Shown here in pieces: positions 35,201 to 47,800 of a stretch of DNA of 64,000 nucleotides. The DNA is taken from the NCBI RefSeq assembly GCF_000002595.2, contig NC_057020.1, forward strand, positions 2,955,907 to 3,019,906, written 5' to 3'. The position numbers were made by a program, and so were the translations under genes. The notes beneath the pieces were generated by a model. It made no database searches and had not been told where the DNA came from. It worked only from the letters and a program-made list of their open reading frames with translations. This stretch comes from Chlamydomonas reinhardtii (lineage: Eukaryota; Chlorophyta; Chlorophyceae; Chlamydomonadales; Chlamydomonadaceae). The stretch's first letter is position 1, and each line of letters starts with the position of its first letter.

Positions 35201-37364
35201 CCGGGGGAATAGTAGTGACATCCAAGTGACATCCACGCGGCTGCCTCGGCCCCTCGCCCCCTCGCCCCGCTCGCAGCGCTGCCCGGCAACTGGTCCGGCG
35301 CGACCTCGCTCCGGCACCTGGACGTCTCGGGCTCACCCGCCCTGCGCGGCCCGCTCACCTCCCTTCCACCCGGGCTGGTGCACCTAAACGCCTCCGGGAC
35401 TAGCCTAGGAGGCGGCATCCCAGCGCTGCCGCCCACGCTGTACACGCTAGACATGCTAGAGGCAGGCCTGGTGGGTGGGATAGCCGGCGCGGTGCCGCCT
35501 CCGGCGCCACCGCCCGGCCTGCCGGCTGTCGCGTCGCCGGCGGCGCTTGAGCCGCCGTCGTTGTCGGTAACCGGCGGCGGCGGCGGCAGCAGCACTGGCA
35601 GCGGGAGCGGCAGTGGCGGGGATGTGGTCGGAGGGGTTGTGGACGGGGGCGGCGGCAGTATGCGCGGCTGGTCGGACTGCGCCAACCTGACGTATGTGGA
35701 TGTGGGCAGCAACGTGCTGCGTGGCGGCGTGCCAGGTGGGTGAGCGGCCTGTTCGTGGCAGGGCTGGCGGGCGAGCGGGCGGGCGCAGCGAGGGGTGCTG
35801 AAGCGGGGGGGGGGGATTGCAAAGATGGTTGGGAAAGCGGTACAGGATGCACTGAAGATTGCAGACGAAGTCGTTACCAGCTGAGCGGGGGGGGGGGGTC
35901 TAAGCCTGTACTGTCATACCGTGTGAAGCCGTCCACCTCCTGTCGGGACATCAGGTCATTGCCTCACCGGTGCGGAGCCTGTGCAACGCTGCGCCGCATC
36001 AGCATCGCCTTCTCCTACCTAGCCATGCCTGGTATCTGCCCCCTTCCCATCTCCCTTTCCCCCCCCCCCCTTCATATTTGATACACACCATCCCATGGAT
36101 GGCTACCCCCCCCCCCCACTCCTCCCCGCACTCCTTCCCCCACTCCGCACTCGATTGCTGTTCCCCAAGATTGTCTGCCGTCGACCACTCCCTTACCTAA
36201 TCATGCATGTCACCCCGCACTCCTCCCCCGCCCAGACCTGCCTGACTCCGTGCTGGTGCTGTACTTGGACAACAACGCGCTGAGCGGGCCGCTGCCCGCG
36301 CCGCTGCCGCCCGGCCTCATCATCCTCAACGCCTCCGCCAACGCGCTGTCCGGCCCGCTGCCGCGCACGCAGCTGGACGCGCTGCGCTTCCTGGACCTCA
36401 GCCGCAACCGCTTCTCGGGTGCGTGACGGACCGTGGGCGTGCGGCGTCTGAGGGAGCGCGTGCTGGCTTGCTTTCGTGCGTGCGTGCGGGCGTGCGCACC
36501 CATGTGGGCGGGCGTGGGGCTGGCGGGCTGCGAGTTGCGAGGGCAGGGAGAGGCGGCAGCAGCGCGGCAGCGAAGGTGTAGGAAGGGCCCAGCTCTGGAA
36601 GGGACAAAAATTAGGGTGGGGCCCCAGGGCCGGACTGCACACAGACTGGCACCTGCGGGCGTGCTTGTTGGGGCGACGTCTGGGTGGCCTCTGCCTCGGA
36701 CCTGCGGGTGCAGCGGCTTCCACTGCAGCTAGCAGTTGTTTACTTGCGCAAGTAATCAGTTTTGCGGCAAGCAACCAGGTGCCCATGTCTTCGTGCATGC
36801 AAACCGGCGTCCCGCGCCGCGGCCCCCGCCCCTTCCCCCGCCGCGCACTCTCCTGCGTTGCATTAGCGATATCTAATCATGCGTCTGAATGTGCCCCGCA
36901 GGCGGCCTGCCCTCCTCGCTGGCGAGCTCCAGTCAGCTCATCTACCTCAATGCCTCATTCAACAATGTCAGCGGCACACTTGTGCTGTTCGCGTTCAAGC
37001 TGCGCAGTACGCCCAACAGCCTGCAGGTGCGTGTGACGGGCGACGTGTCAACACACGCACCTGCTGAATGTCTTCCAGCCTACCTACGCACTGCGATACC
37101 TGCCTCGCTCCTCGCATCCACCCTCTCTTGACCAGCTTTGCCTTGCAAACCCGCACTTCCTCATCCCCTTGACCCCATCTCCTCCTCCCCCAACGCCTTC
37201 GCCCCGCCGCTCTCCCTCCAGGTCCTGGACCTGAGCCACAACTCGCTGTCGGGCTCCGTGCCCTCCTACCTGTCACAGCTGGCCGTGTTCAGTGTACAGG
37301 GAGCACTGCCCAGCTTCCCGCGCGTGCTGGATCTCAGGTGGGGCGTGCGGGATTATGAGTGTGT

Positions 37365-37447
<83 letters not shown>

Positions 37448-39827
37448 TGTTAATGAGTGTGTGCTGAACGGGCTGGTGGCTGTGGTCCAGCAAAGCCTCT
37501 CGGTGTGCGAGCACCCTGATCCTCCGTTGACGTTTGTGTTCCGCCCTGTCGCGCTCCCGACGTTCGCAGTTACAACCGGTTGTCAGGCTCGGTGCCGGAC
37601 TTCGTCTTCAGGGTAGGTGGCCCAAGGCGCGCGCGCGTGCATAATGTTTTGCACTCAGCACATGCCCTATGATGCCTTACCACCGCCACCTGTCTTTACC
37701 CATGTGCAATGCTGCGCCCGTTCATCACCGCCATCACCCAACACGACATGCACCGGGACCCCTGAGCCCAACACGACATACACCGGCAACCCTGAGCCCA
37801 ACACAACATGCACCGGCAACCCTGAGCTCAACGCCCGCCTGTCACCCCCGCACCCCCTTCTACCCCTGCCTCTCTCTGCAGCTGCTTCCGCCGGTGGTGT
37901 GGAGCTGCCGCTGCCTGCTGCTGCTGGCGCTGAGCGGCGGCGGCAACCAGCTGACCTGCCCCGCCAACGCGCCGGCGCTGGACTCCACCTCGCTCTACAT
38001 CCTGTGGCTGTATCAGGTCAACTGCATGGACGCCCAGACCAACATCACGTGAGTCGGCAGCCGCCCGGGAGTAGAATGCGCTTGCGAGTACTTGTGAACG
38101 GCCCAACGGTTGGCAGTCCTGCACACTGGAGGGCAAGCGGGCAAGAGCAGACTTGCCTCTCCCCCAACATTTCCTTGTCCCACAGCTACAACCTGGCGCA
38201 ATGGCTGACGCCCAGCTTCCAGCGCCTCACCCTGCCCGACGCCAGCGCCACCGCCGGCGGCGGCAACGCCAGCACCGGCGGTAGCTCCGGCTCCTCCGGC
38301 CGCTCGCCGGGCGCCGGCAGCGATACGGGCGGCTATTGTGACGGCAGCGACCCAGTCGCCGCCGCCTCGGCGCTGTGCACGTACGGCCGCAACCCGTTCG
38401 CTAGGGCGGGCCAGGGCGGTGTGCCGGAGGCCCTCAAGTCATTTGGCTGGCAGCAGATCCTGACCATGACGACGGCGCCGGCCAGCGCGGACGGCAACAG
38501 CGTGCCAGTACAGCTGTCAAGCAGCAACTCCCGCTCGGGTGCGTACGTGGTGGGCGGTGCGGTGGTCAGGCGTGTGCGCGAACAGAGGCTCGGGTCTGAG
38601 GACGCCAGGCCGTAAGGGGCTGCATGAGTACTGGCGTGTGGGCTGTGGGCTGTGGGTGTAGGGCCTTGCTTGGCTGCGCGGCCTGTGCCCAATAGCATGC
38701 CATTCGTTGTCCCAATCCCTCATGACAAGCTGCTTGGCAATGTCGTTCCCTGTTTCGCAGACATGCCCTGGCCCCTGGCGAACATCCTGACCATCGTGTT
38801 GGCGTCGCTCACCGCCGCCATTGTGCTGCTCATAGTCGTGTACCTGTGCGCGCGCTCCTGGGTGGTGCGCCGGGAGCGGGCGCGGCGGCGGGCGCGGCGG
38901 CGGGAGATTCGCGCCGCGCGGCTGGCGGGCCAGCGGCAGGTGCGTTCCGTTGAGGCGGGGCTCCGGTGTGGGGCGGCCTGCTGCGCATGGGGTACATGCA
39001 TGTTGGCATGTGATTTGGCCGCCGACCGACCTGCTTGCTCGCCTCAGTCCTGAACCCCGGCGCCTCGTGCTTGCGTGCTTGTCCTTCAGGCGTTGTGGGC
39101 GGACCGCATGGCGCAGATGGAGCGGGAGGCGGCGCAGCAGGACGGTGGCGCAGTCCAGCCGGCCACGTTAGGAGCGGAGTCGGTGGTGGATGCGGATGCA
39201 GACGCCGCGGACGGCAGCGATGCATCGATGCCCGGGGCGGACGGGGCGCGCGATAGCAGTCGCAGCACGGCAGTTGTGGTGACGGCGACTGGGTCACGGC
39301 CACATGCAGGGGCGGTAGAGCTGCAGTCGCGGCACGCGCGGGCGCCAGCAGGCGCGACCGCAGCAGCAGCGGCAGCAGCTGTACCGGACAATGCGAGCGC
39401 AGCAGCTGCTGCGCATGTCGCAGCAGGCGGTGGCGCCGGCGCAGCAGCGGTGGGCGTGTCCGCGCAGCAGCTCCAGGCCCGCGGTGGGGCGGTGCTGGTG
39501 GTAGCGCAGCCTGGTGTAGGGGAGGAAGCAGTGAACGGAGCAGTGCGTTCGGCTCAGCAAGGCGCGGGACTGGAGCAGGGTGACCTGACCTCGGTTGCGG
39601 CTTCTGCGGCAGCTGCGGTTGCTGCTGGTGTGGCAGCGACACCTGGGGGGTCAGACGACGCGTTGCGGTCCGAAGAGGTGATGCTGCAGATGCCCCCTGC
39701 CTCAACTTTCGCGGCGGCAGCAGGCGGGGGCGCGCACAGGGAGGTGGAGGCGCCGCCGAGCCTCAATGCGGGGGCGCCAGCCACTGCCGCGCAGGACGAC
39801 AGGCGCGCGCGCGCGCCTCCCCAGTAG
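32223..39827 (+). CDS. Leucine-rich-repeat single-pass membrane protein with no kinase domain (receptor-like protein)
   Basis: Probably a surface protein sensing or binding an extracellular ligand; function unknown. Fifteen exons: 32223-32426, 32985-33029, 33384-33500, 33733-33878, 34118-34400, 34594-34957, 35277-35735, 36236-36418, 36902-37026, 37222-37337, 37570-37612, 37882-38048, 38186-38538, 38761-38939, 39090-39827. All phases agree, giving 1173 residues. A signal peptide (HSFVVCVVVLLQSVLLKATA) begins the protein. Plant-type LRRs follow, for example LVLYLDNNALSGPLP, LRFLDLSRNRFSGG, LIYLNASFNNVSGTL, LDLSHNSLSGSVP and YNRLSGSVPD. Repeats are broken by Ser/Gly-rich loops with several N-glycosylation sequons. 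One helix (ILTIVLASLTAAIVLLIVVY, about residue 875) is followed by a basic RRERARRRARRRE stop-transfer and an Ala-rich tail of roughly 280 residues without recognisable enzyme motifs. The plant counterparts are receptor-like proteins rather than kinases. Confidence 0.88.
33896..33986. repeat. (GGGGC)n tract in an LRR-gene intron
   Basis: Tandem GGGGC pentamers with two GGGGCT interruptions lie in the intron between exons 4 and 5 (33879-34117). The G runs could form G-quadruplexes in the transcript, since the G-rich strand is the sense strand. Confidence 0.9.
35976..36017. repeat. Dispersed intronic repeat shared with the FAM135-like gene (other copy 26425-26466)
   Basis: The 42 bases beginning AGCCTGTGCAACGCTGCGCC lie in the LRR-gene intron 35736-36235. 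Poly-C/poly-G runs flank this intron (near 35890, 36061 and 36110). Confidence 0.75.
37358..37446. repeat. (TG)n microsatellite in an LRR-gene intron
   Basis: An almost pure TG/GT run of about 85 bases starts roughly 20 bases after the splice donor at 37338, in the intron 37338-37569. It is likely to vary in length between strains. Confidence 0.95.
37738..37827. repeat. 30-bp minisatellite, three copies, in an LRR-gene intron
   Basis: Three tandem copies begin CCCAACACGACATGCACCGG at 37738, 37768 and 37798 with one to three differences each, followed by a partial fourth. They lie in the intron 37613-37881. Confidence 0.9.
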
Positions 39828-41701
39828 CTCGCGCTCAATGAACGCTGTCGGGTGGAGCACGTTGGCAACTACTGAGTCTGGCATGATTGTATGTGAGCAG
39901 TGTGAGAGTGTCAATGAGCGAGTGAGCGGCCCGAGAGTGATACGGTAGTGCCAGCAATTAAGATTAGCCCATGCTGCACGCTGAAGAGCTCAAAATCGGT
40001 ACTAGGATGTGTCGATGCAGGATGTGTCAGAACTGAAAGCTAATGCTGCTAAGCGCACCTGAATTGTTGTGAATCATTACGCCGGGTTGGAGTTTGGGTC
40101 GTTCTCGGAATGGCGGAAGTGGGTTACGCGGGCCAGGCCTCTTCATGGGTGTGTTTGTGCTCCATCTCATGCGTCGCGGACAGGCATGGCAATGCAGCCC
40201 TGATCACCTGATGCATGGCCCCACGAGTGCCGCAGTACGCATCATACCTGGCTCTGGCCGGCGTAAGGGCGGTGGGGGTGGGGGCTCGGGGGCTGGGCTG
40301 GCGGTGGCTTCGGACACAAGGCTTCGGACACAAGGACGTGTGGTTGCGCCGACCAGAGCACGCCTGCCGCCCTGGGCCACTGGCACTTTGTCCTTATCGG
40401 ATGGTTGGGACCGCAGGGGATCGCATTCATGTCTCGTTTCTGTGTTAGTCTGTTAGATCTGCTGTCTGCAGTAGGTGAAATCGGGGCTGCAGCGTCGCGC
40501 CGCGGGCGTCAGTTCCCATTCTTTGTACGGGCGGCCCTGGGCGGTCTGCCCACGCGCCACGTTTGTGGTCTGCATGTATGCATTGTGCATTGAATTGCAC
40601 GTGCAAGGGATGTATGCTGAGTGTATCACGATCAATCAAGAAGTGTGTAGAAGTGTGAAACATTAGGGAGTACAGGATTGCATGTATGCATCAGGTTGAC
40701 CCCACGTGCGGACACGTACGGTACACACGCCAGCCCGCCAGTCATGTCCGGCTTGGTCATTGGGCGCTCAAGCTCTTTGCAGCTTATACCACCTACAAAA
40801 GAAATCTGTAATTGTATACCGGTGCGGTAATGGCGCATTGGTGCGCGCATCCTTCCCTGCCTTGGTCATGTCTAGCGGTGCGTTTGAAAGGCCTGGATAC
40901 TAAGACATCAGTGCACCCCCGAGGCCCCAACCCCCAGTACGGCACTTCGAGTGCATCGCTGCCTCTAAAAGGGAAGTGGAGTGAAACGCTGGTTAAACTG
41001 CCTCGTCTGTCACCCAGGTAATGAAGGATTGTAACCTCCACGAGAGCCACGCTACTAGCCGCTGCCACCAGCATGCTCCGTACCGCATTCTGCCCATGAA
41101 CACCGGGAACCATTGCTGCACGCCATACAACGCATTCCTTCGCATATCAAGTGGAGTTCGCCCGACGTGCTTCGTGTAACGGATGGTGTTTACATCATAC
41201 CATACGTGGCGCCTCTGCGAGGTACCCAGGAGCCGGAACCCAGCACACCCGTGCCCACATAGTCCGCACAAGGCGTTAAAAGTACATGCAGTACGAGCCC
41301 GTACATGCTTCACTCGATGACAGTCTGATGGCAAGGCATAAACCCTCTTCGCCATTGCCGAAGGCCACATGTCACATGGCAAGCAAGCGCCAGTCCAAGA
41401 TCCCACACAGTCACCGCCCAGACAAACTTCGCACCGTCTGCCTATCTGTTGTATCAAGCAGCTACATGTTCTAACCCTGCTCTAGTCATGCAACGCCATG
41501 CTGGTGTTTACAGCATACCTACGTTGTACAACACACCCAACCCAACCTAGCGCCATGGTGCCACGCTCTCCCACCTCCGCGCCTGGCTGGTCACATGCGA
41601 CCCGCCCGCTCCATAAACGCACTCCACCACATCACTCAATATGCCGCCTGGCGTCGCAGCCCCACAATCTGAGCAGGACCGACAGCTTAACGCCAGGCTT
41701 T
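39828..41701. other. Convergent 3' region between the LRR gene and MinE
   Basis: About 1.9 kb with no supported gene. Poly(A) candidates are TGTAA at 40807 (+, LRR gene, about 980 bases from its stop) and 41508-41512 (-, MinE). A minus-strand frame at 40993-41457 (154 codons) has no recognisable features. Confidence 0.5.
41508..41512 (-). terminator. Candidate MinE poly(A) signal (TGTAA on minus)
   Basis: TTACA on the plus strand, about 190 bases beyond the MinE stop codon. It is the first such motif downstream. Confidence 0.55.
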
Positions 41702-42597
41702 TTAGCAGCCCAGGGGAAAGCGGCTGGAAGGGTCGGAGTGCAGGTCCGTGGGGTCCCACTCCAGCACGACGCCGTCGGGGCCGGCCTCCAGCCGCCCCTC
41801 CGCGAAACGGCTCTCCGCCTTGACGCGGCGCACGGGGATGGCCACGCAGTACACCGTGCCCAGGCCGGGGTCGTCGCTGATGTTGACCTGCAGTAGTAGC
41901 GACGGGCATCACAGGTTGGCAGGCGAGGACCGCACAAGGGAGGAACGAACAGGCCGGTGTGAGGGCCAGGTTGCGGTAGAAGATGCGCTGGTGGGGATAC
42001 ACGAGCGCGAGCATGTGGGAGCGTGCGCTTGCAGTGCACGATAGGTGCGCGCAGACTAGCTGGTCACAGGTGCGGCCGAGTGCGGGGAGGCTCGAGCAGA
42101 AGGCAGATGGCTTCAGAGGTTGCAAGCAGGGGGTTGCAACAAGACCACGTCCTTACCTCAATCGCGTCCTCCGACTCGAGCTCCACAAAATCTTGGAGTG
42201 CACGCGCAATGGTCCGCTTGAGCTCGCCAAGAGAGTTGGGGCTCATGCCGCAGCGGTCCGCCACCAGAACCATTTTCAATCGCCGCTTGACCTCCTCCTT
42301 GGGCGTCACATTGACCTTAGGCTCCTCATCAGGAAAGAAGATTTTAAAGCACAGCTGCAGCTTCGTCACCAGGTCGTTGACCGCGTTGCCGGTCGGCTTC
42401 GGGGCCTTTGGCACTGTGCGCGTAGCCTTGGCGATGTTGGCGAGGGGCAGGTCGGTCTCATAGTACGCCGCTTGCCGCTGGACTGGTGTCCTTACTGAAT
42501 GCGATACCAGAGAAAGCGCTGGTCGGCGAACTGCGGAGGCGGTGGCAGCTGCGTGGCCAGCGCCGAGGACTCGCGACTGGCACCTCAACGCCTCCAT
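41702..42597 (-). CDS. MINE: Chloroplast division-site factor MinE, complete
   Basis: MinE works with the MinD ATPase to restrict FtsZ ring assembly to the middle of the chloroplast. Two exons (minus): 42597-42157 and 41887-41702, in phase, giving 208 residues. A transit-like N-terminus (MEALRCQSRVLGAGHAAATA) is followed by the MinE domain: a MinD-binding region near LVTKLQLCFKIFFPDEEP, then KRRLKMVLVADRCGMSPNSL, ARALQDFVELESEDAIEV and, after the intron, NISDDPGLGTVYCVAIPVRR. These match the KxRLkxil-xdRcxxs, i-xYveie and lxxxiPv blocks of plastid and bacterial MinE. The C-terminal 30 residues (ESRFAEGRLEAGPDG onward) extend beyond the bacterial protein, as in land-plant MinE. Its 5' neighbour HMA1 is divergent, with 2.2 kb between start codons. 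Confidence 0.93.
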
Positions 42598-44804
42598 GCT
42601 CGCAGCTGTCAGTATTTAAGCGCCAAAGAGAGATGGCTAAATGCTTAGCAGCTCAGCCGGTGAGTGTAGGTGGGTGGCTCTGGCCGCAAGTTCAAATGGT
42701 TGTATGTCACCTCGAGCCAACTTAGGATTTGCGCTTGCAATGGCTAGTGACAGGACACGTATGGATCACGTTTATGCAACTTAGCGGAGTATATGAGGAG
42801 GCTCTCTCGTTGGAGCTGTCGCAGCAGACGCGATCCACCGGGGCAAGGCCAATGCAGAAATTCCCTGCAGAAGTCGCCAACCAAGCTTCAAACCCTTGCA
42901 GTAAGAACACTTCAGTATTACACCGGTATCACAAGCTGGGTGCGAACCCGATCTGGCTTGGGATGGCTTCACCCAGTCTGGCTTGGTCACTTTCTACTTT
43001 CTCCTGTGTCAGTGCGTACCCCGCAGTTACTTATGCCCCTCACTGATGGTCACAAGCTTTTGCACACGAAACCTAGTCAGCGGCGGCGCACACTGCTTTC
43101 GGCTGGGCAAAATGGACAGTGAGTTGCAGGCGAGGGGCCGAGCCTGACCAAGGGTGTGTGCCTCCCCTTGTGTGAGCCTGTGTGGATGTGATGCTTGCAC
43201 GATACATCTCACACAGGGGTGAAGCCACACTTGAATTTATCAGCTTCAGTGCATCCATGATGCGTGCGGTGTAGAATGCACAGCATGTCTGAGCATACAG
43301 GGGGGCGGGTGGAACAGGGTGGAAAGCTCAAGTTCGTACCCCATGCTGAAAGTCACAGAGCTGTAGGAGAGCATTACGCACGTACTATTAGTTTTGTCAG
43401 GGGTGGTGTGTTGAGGAAGTTCTGGGCCGCCGAAATTGGGGGTTGGTCGTCATCCCTGGGGATCCGCCGGGTTTCGGGAGCCCATCCTGGCGGATTTAGG
43501 GAAGCGCCCCACAAGCAGAAATCGGGGCCGAACGCAGCACTGAGAGGCTCATAAGTGCATTTTATGCCGTAATAAGCACAAACAAAGCGTGGGAGGGACA
43601 CTTTGCATGACCTGGCGTGGAGATGGGGCGTGGCACATCTCCCCACTGACATGGCGGGGCTCTCAAGCGCTGGTGTGCACGAGCTCATGCTCAACAAGGC
43701 TGCCGATGCACCTGTCCACACACCACATGGCAGAGAGTAGAACGGGGGGTGGGTGGGCCGGGTCGAGGGGATTTCCATGGATAGATTCGCGCGTGCAACC
43801 GAAGTCTCAGAACAGGACCGCCGATGACACGGCGGGATAGCGCTCATCAAGTACGAAGAGTCGGTTGGCACCACTGATTTGCACAAACCTAACCAAGGTG
43901 ATATCCGTTTATGGGTGATGAGTCTCTTTTATTTTAGCGCTGGAACGGCAGGGCGTGGCCGCGTGGGGCTGCCTGCGGGGATGGGTGTGTGATGGGACAG
44001 GGTTCAGGCAGGTTGGCGCCCATACCCCAAGCAGACAGCAAACATGCGGGGATGGGTTTTGGATGAGCATCGCGGGGATGGCCGTCACAGGAGACACCTG
44101 GCGCATGGCTAGGTACAGCTCTCGTGTTGGGCCAGGAATGGCTCAGCATTAAGATTGGCTAACACGCCCCACTTACAGCATTGAGTAAAATGACCCCCCC
44201 CCTGTCATGCCTCCGCGTGTACAAGCTCGTCGCTCAGACAGGTGCATTGACTGCGTCAACGTCCGCGGAAAATCCGCGTCAACACTACCGTAGTGATTCT
44301 TTGGTCTAGAGGGAGCTGGGCAGGTTAGGGCGGGGGGCGCGGGGGGAAGGGGGGGGGAGCGCCGCAGCGGAAGGGGCGCCAGGAAGGGGGAGTCGTGAGG
44401 AACCATGGTTCGCGATGACTCTTTGCTTAAGATATACTTATGCTTGCAGTGATTCTTCAACGTGCCTGTCCTTGCCACCACTGCCAGTGCGTGCTGATCG
44501 CGCCAGATTGAGTTCCGAGACCGGGGGCCATTTCCCTTGTCAATAATATGTTAAGAGACATCATTAGGACTGGATGTTGCAACCGTGATTTACAGTTAGG
44601 TGTACAAATTGTAGGAAAGCGCATGTCCGGCCCCTGGCACGCAAGAACCGAAGGACGTTTGTATCTTGCGTATTTCATTCTCGTGCCCCAGCTCCACACC
44701 TTCACTCTTACATCGGGTTGGAGTTCCTAGATTTTGAAGAAAAAGAACTGCAACCGTGCGACGTGCGAAGCCCTCTTGGCAAAAAAGTTCGCGCATCCGT
44801 CGGC
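42598..44804. other. Divergent intergenic region between MinE and HMA1
   Basis: About 2.2 kb with no supported gene. It contains short hairpins (near 43455-43500, and CGCGGA/TCCGCG at about 44263-44277) and a G-rich run at about 44332-44360 (plus strand). It should include both promoters. The HMA1 frame is open upstream of 44805 but has no ATG before it. Confidence 0.45.
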
Positions 44805-47800
44805 ATGCACACTTCCGTGCCCAACTCGCCTGCATACTTATTATCTTGCCTACCGCCTCGATTCGGTTTGGGCCGCGCACATGCAGCTCTGGCTTTTACG
44901 CGCAGAACGCCATGGCCTGTGAAGCGCGGTGATGCATCAGCGATGGAGCGTATCTCGGCGTCTTGCGGATCTGGAAACAGTGGCAAGCTTGCAAGCTCGG
45001 GCGCGCGGCGCAGAGTCCCAGCGCGTCAGACCTCGGGCCATGGCTCGGTTGGACCCCTGAGCTCGGCCTCAGGCCGGCATCAATCTCACGCGCCAAGCTA
45101 CACAGCACCGCAAGTGCAATGGGCTGGCTCAGAGGATCGCGCAGGCTGGGGCAGCCGTTCGTTGCCGCATGGCGACGCGCCGCAGCGGCACATTGCGCGT
45201 GCTGCAGCGGCTGGGCACAGCCACAATGGACACGAACACAAACATGACCATCACCATCAGCATGGTCATGCAGCACCGGCCGTTCATGCGCACGGTCCAG
45301 GGAGTCACGAGGATGAGCATGAGCACGGGCGCGGACATTCCCACGCGCATCGAGGCCACGACCACAGCCACCACGACCACCATGGCCACGGCCACGACCA
45401 TTACCCAGACAACTGGGCCACACGCGCCATGCGGGCAGTGGGGCTGGTGCAGCTAGCATCACGCATCGAGCACTCGGGGCGAATGGCGGGTGAGTGGGGT
45501 CGGAGGTGGGAGATCCGGGCTGGTTTGCGCGGCGACGGGTTGTTCCCCCGAACCCCCACCCTGCGGAAGGGCTTCTGGACTCGACGACTCAAACATCCAT
45601 ACAGCTATGCAGCCTCCACGGCAACGGGCGCTCAGTAACATGCGCCGTACCACACCTAACCCACCCCCTCCTCGTCTTCCTCCCCCCCCAGTGGCCTCCA
45701 TCCTGTTCTTCACGGCCAGCCTGGTGCTAGGGCTGGCCCCGCTAGCGGCGCTGCTGGGCGAGCGGGCGGCGGGCGGCCTGCAGGCGGCCTGCCTGGCCGG
45801 CACCTACTGCTTGTCGGGGCTGCCGCAGGCTGTGTCCAGTGTGGCGCTGGCGGCGGGCGGGGGGCTGGACACGCACGTGCTAATGTCGCTGGCGGTGCTG
45901 GCAACTCTGTATCTGGGCATGGTGCAAGAGGTGGGCGCTGGCTGGGGGGATGCGCGGGTTGTGCGGGTTTTCCTGGGGTTGTTGGGTTTTATTGGGCAGG
46001 GCGGTGGTGTCAATAGGGGCGGTGAGAGCACTTACCCACGGTCGCTAGTCGGCCCTGGGACAGTCGGGCGCCGAGGCTGCGTTTCCAGGTCGTGATCCAG
46101 ATGCTCCGTGTATGTTGCTCATGCCATCGTCCGCCTCCTGTTTTGTGTTGCAGGGTGCGCTGCTGCTGCTGCTTTTCCAGATCTCGCACTTTCTGGAGGA
46201 GCGGGTGAGCACGTGGGGCTGGCGTGGCGCCACCTGGGCGGCACCACCGGATGTGTGGGCACTGCAGTGTTGGTGCCTGCGCGGATGCTGGCAGCGGCGC
46301 ACGTATATGCCGTAGACGGCATTGCTGACTGCTCCCCCGCGCTCCCCCCGCAGTTCACGTCTCGCGCCCAGGGCTCCATGGAGCGCCTGTGGGCCGCCAT
46401 GCCGGAGAGGGCCACGCTAGTGGCACTGGAGCCGGTGCCGGCCGGCGCCAGTGCCGCTGCCGGCATCAATGGCAGTAGCACCGGCAGCACTGGCGGCAGC
46501 GGCACGGGCAGTAGCAGCGGGGGCCCGGACCTGTCCAGCTGCCGGGAGGTGCTGGCGGACTCGGTGGCTGTGGGGCAGCTGGTGCTGGTGCGCGCGGGCG
46601 AGCAGCTGCCGCTGGACGGCGAGGTGGTGTGGGGCGTGGCGTCCGTGTCGCAGGCGCACATTAGCGGGGAGAGCCAGCCGGCGCGTGTGGCGGAGGGGGC
46701 GTGGCTGCCGGCGGGCGCGCTGAGTCACGATGGCGCCTTGGTACTGCGTGTGACGGCGCTGGCGGGGGACAGCACACCGGCGCGCATGGCGCGGATGGCG
46801 GCGCAAGCGCAGGTGCGGCGTGGCTTGGGCCTGGGACCTGAGACCTGGGGTTGCACTGGTACCACATGTCGTCCTCCAGAGTCCCGAGACTCCTGACTGT
46901 GAAACAATGCCATGCCAACCCACCACCCACGCCTGCGCTTCGTGCTTGATCCCTGCGTCCCTGCGCCCTGCACCCCCCCCCCGACCTCCCCAGGCCTCCA
47001 AGCCGCAGCTGACGCGGCTGCTGGACCGGGTGGGCGCGCTGTGGAGCCGCGGCGTGGTGGCGGCCACGCTGACGGCGCTGGCGGTGCTGCTGGCGGCGGG
47101 CGTGCCGCTGCTGGAGGCGCCCGGCGGCGCGCTATACCGGGCGCTGGGGGTGCTGGTGGCGGGCTCGCCGTGTGCAGTGGTGCTTGTGCCGCTGGCGTAC
47201 GTGTGCTCCATGGCAGCCGTCACACGCCGGGTGCGTCGGGCGTGCGTCGCGGCCGCCAAGGGCGGGTGGGCGAGTGGGCCGGTGCTGCTGTGTTGCACGT
47301 CGGGCTGGGCGGCTCGGCTCGCAGCGGGTCAGGAGCCGCAACCGCCGTGTTGTGTGTGCGTATTAAATATCTTTGCGCGCCTGCCTGCCTGCCTGCCTGC
47401 CTCGGCCCACCCTACAGGGGGTGCTGCTCAAGGGCGCCTCGGCCCTGGACGCGCTGGCGGACGTGCGCACCGTGGCGCTGGACAAGACCGGCACCATCAC
47501 CACAGGCGAGCTGCGGCTCACAGAGGCGCTGCTGCTGCCGGTGCTGCCGCCGGTGCTGCCGGGTGCAGACGGCGAGGCGGCCGCCGCCGCGCCGGCACCT
47601 GGGCAGGCCGGCGCTGCTGCTGTCGCCAGCGACGCCACGCGCACGGCTGGCTCCTTGTCCCTGATTCCGTTGATCAAGCAGGCAGCGGACGACGCCGCTG
47701 CCGCCGCCGCCTCAGGCGCCGGCGGTGGCCTGTCCGCTGCTTCCAGCCTTAGCACCAGCCTCAGCGCCAGCCTCGAGTCTCCGACGTCGGGCTCGGACCT

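Noticed and set aside
40993-41457. Minus-strand frame of 154 codons between the LRR gene and MinE
   Set aside because: Cys/Trp/Arg-rich with no recognisable motif, in the expected 3' UTR zone of MinE and the LRR gene.
44718-44804. Upstream extension of the HMA1 frame
   Set aside because: Open frame but without an ATG before 44805; no evidence of a non-AUG start.
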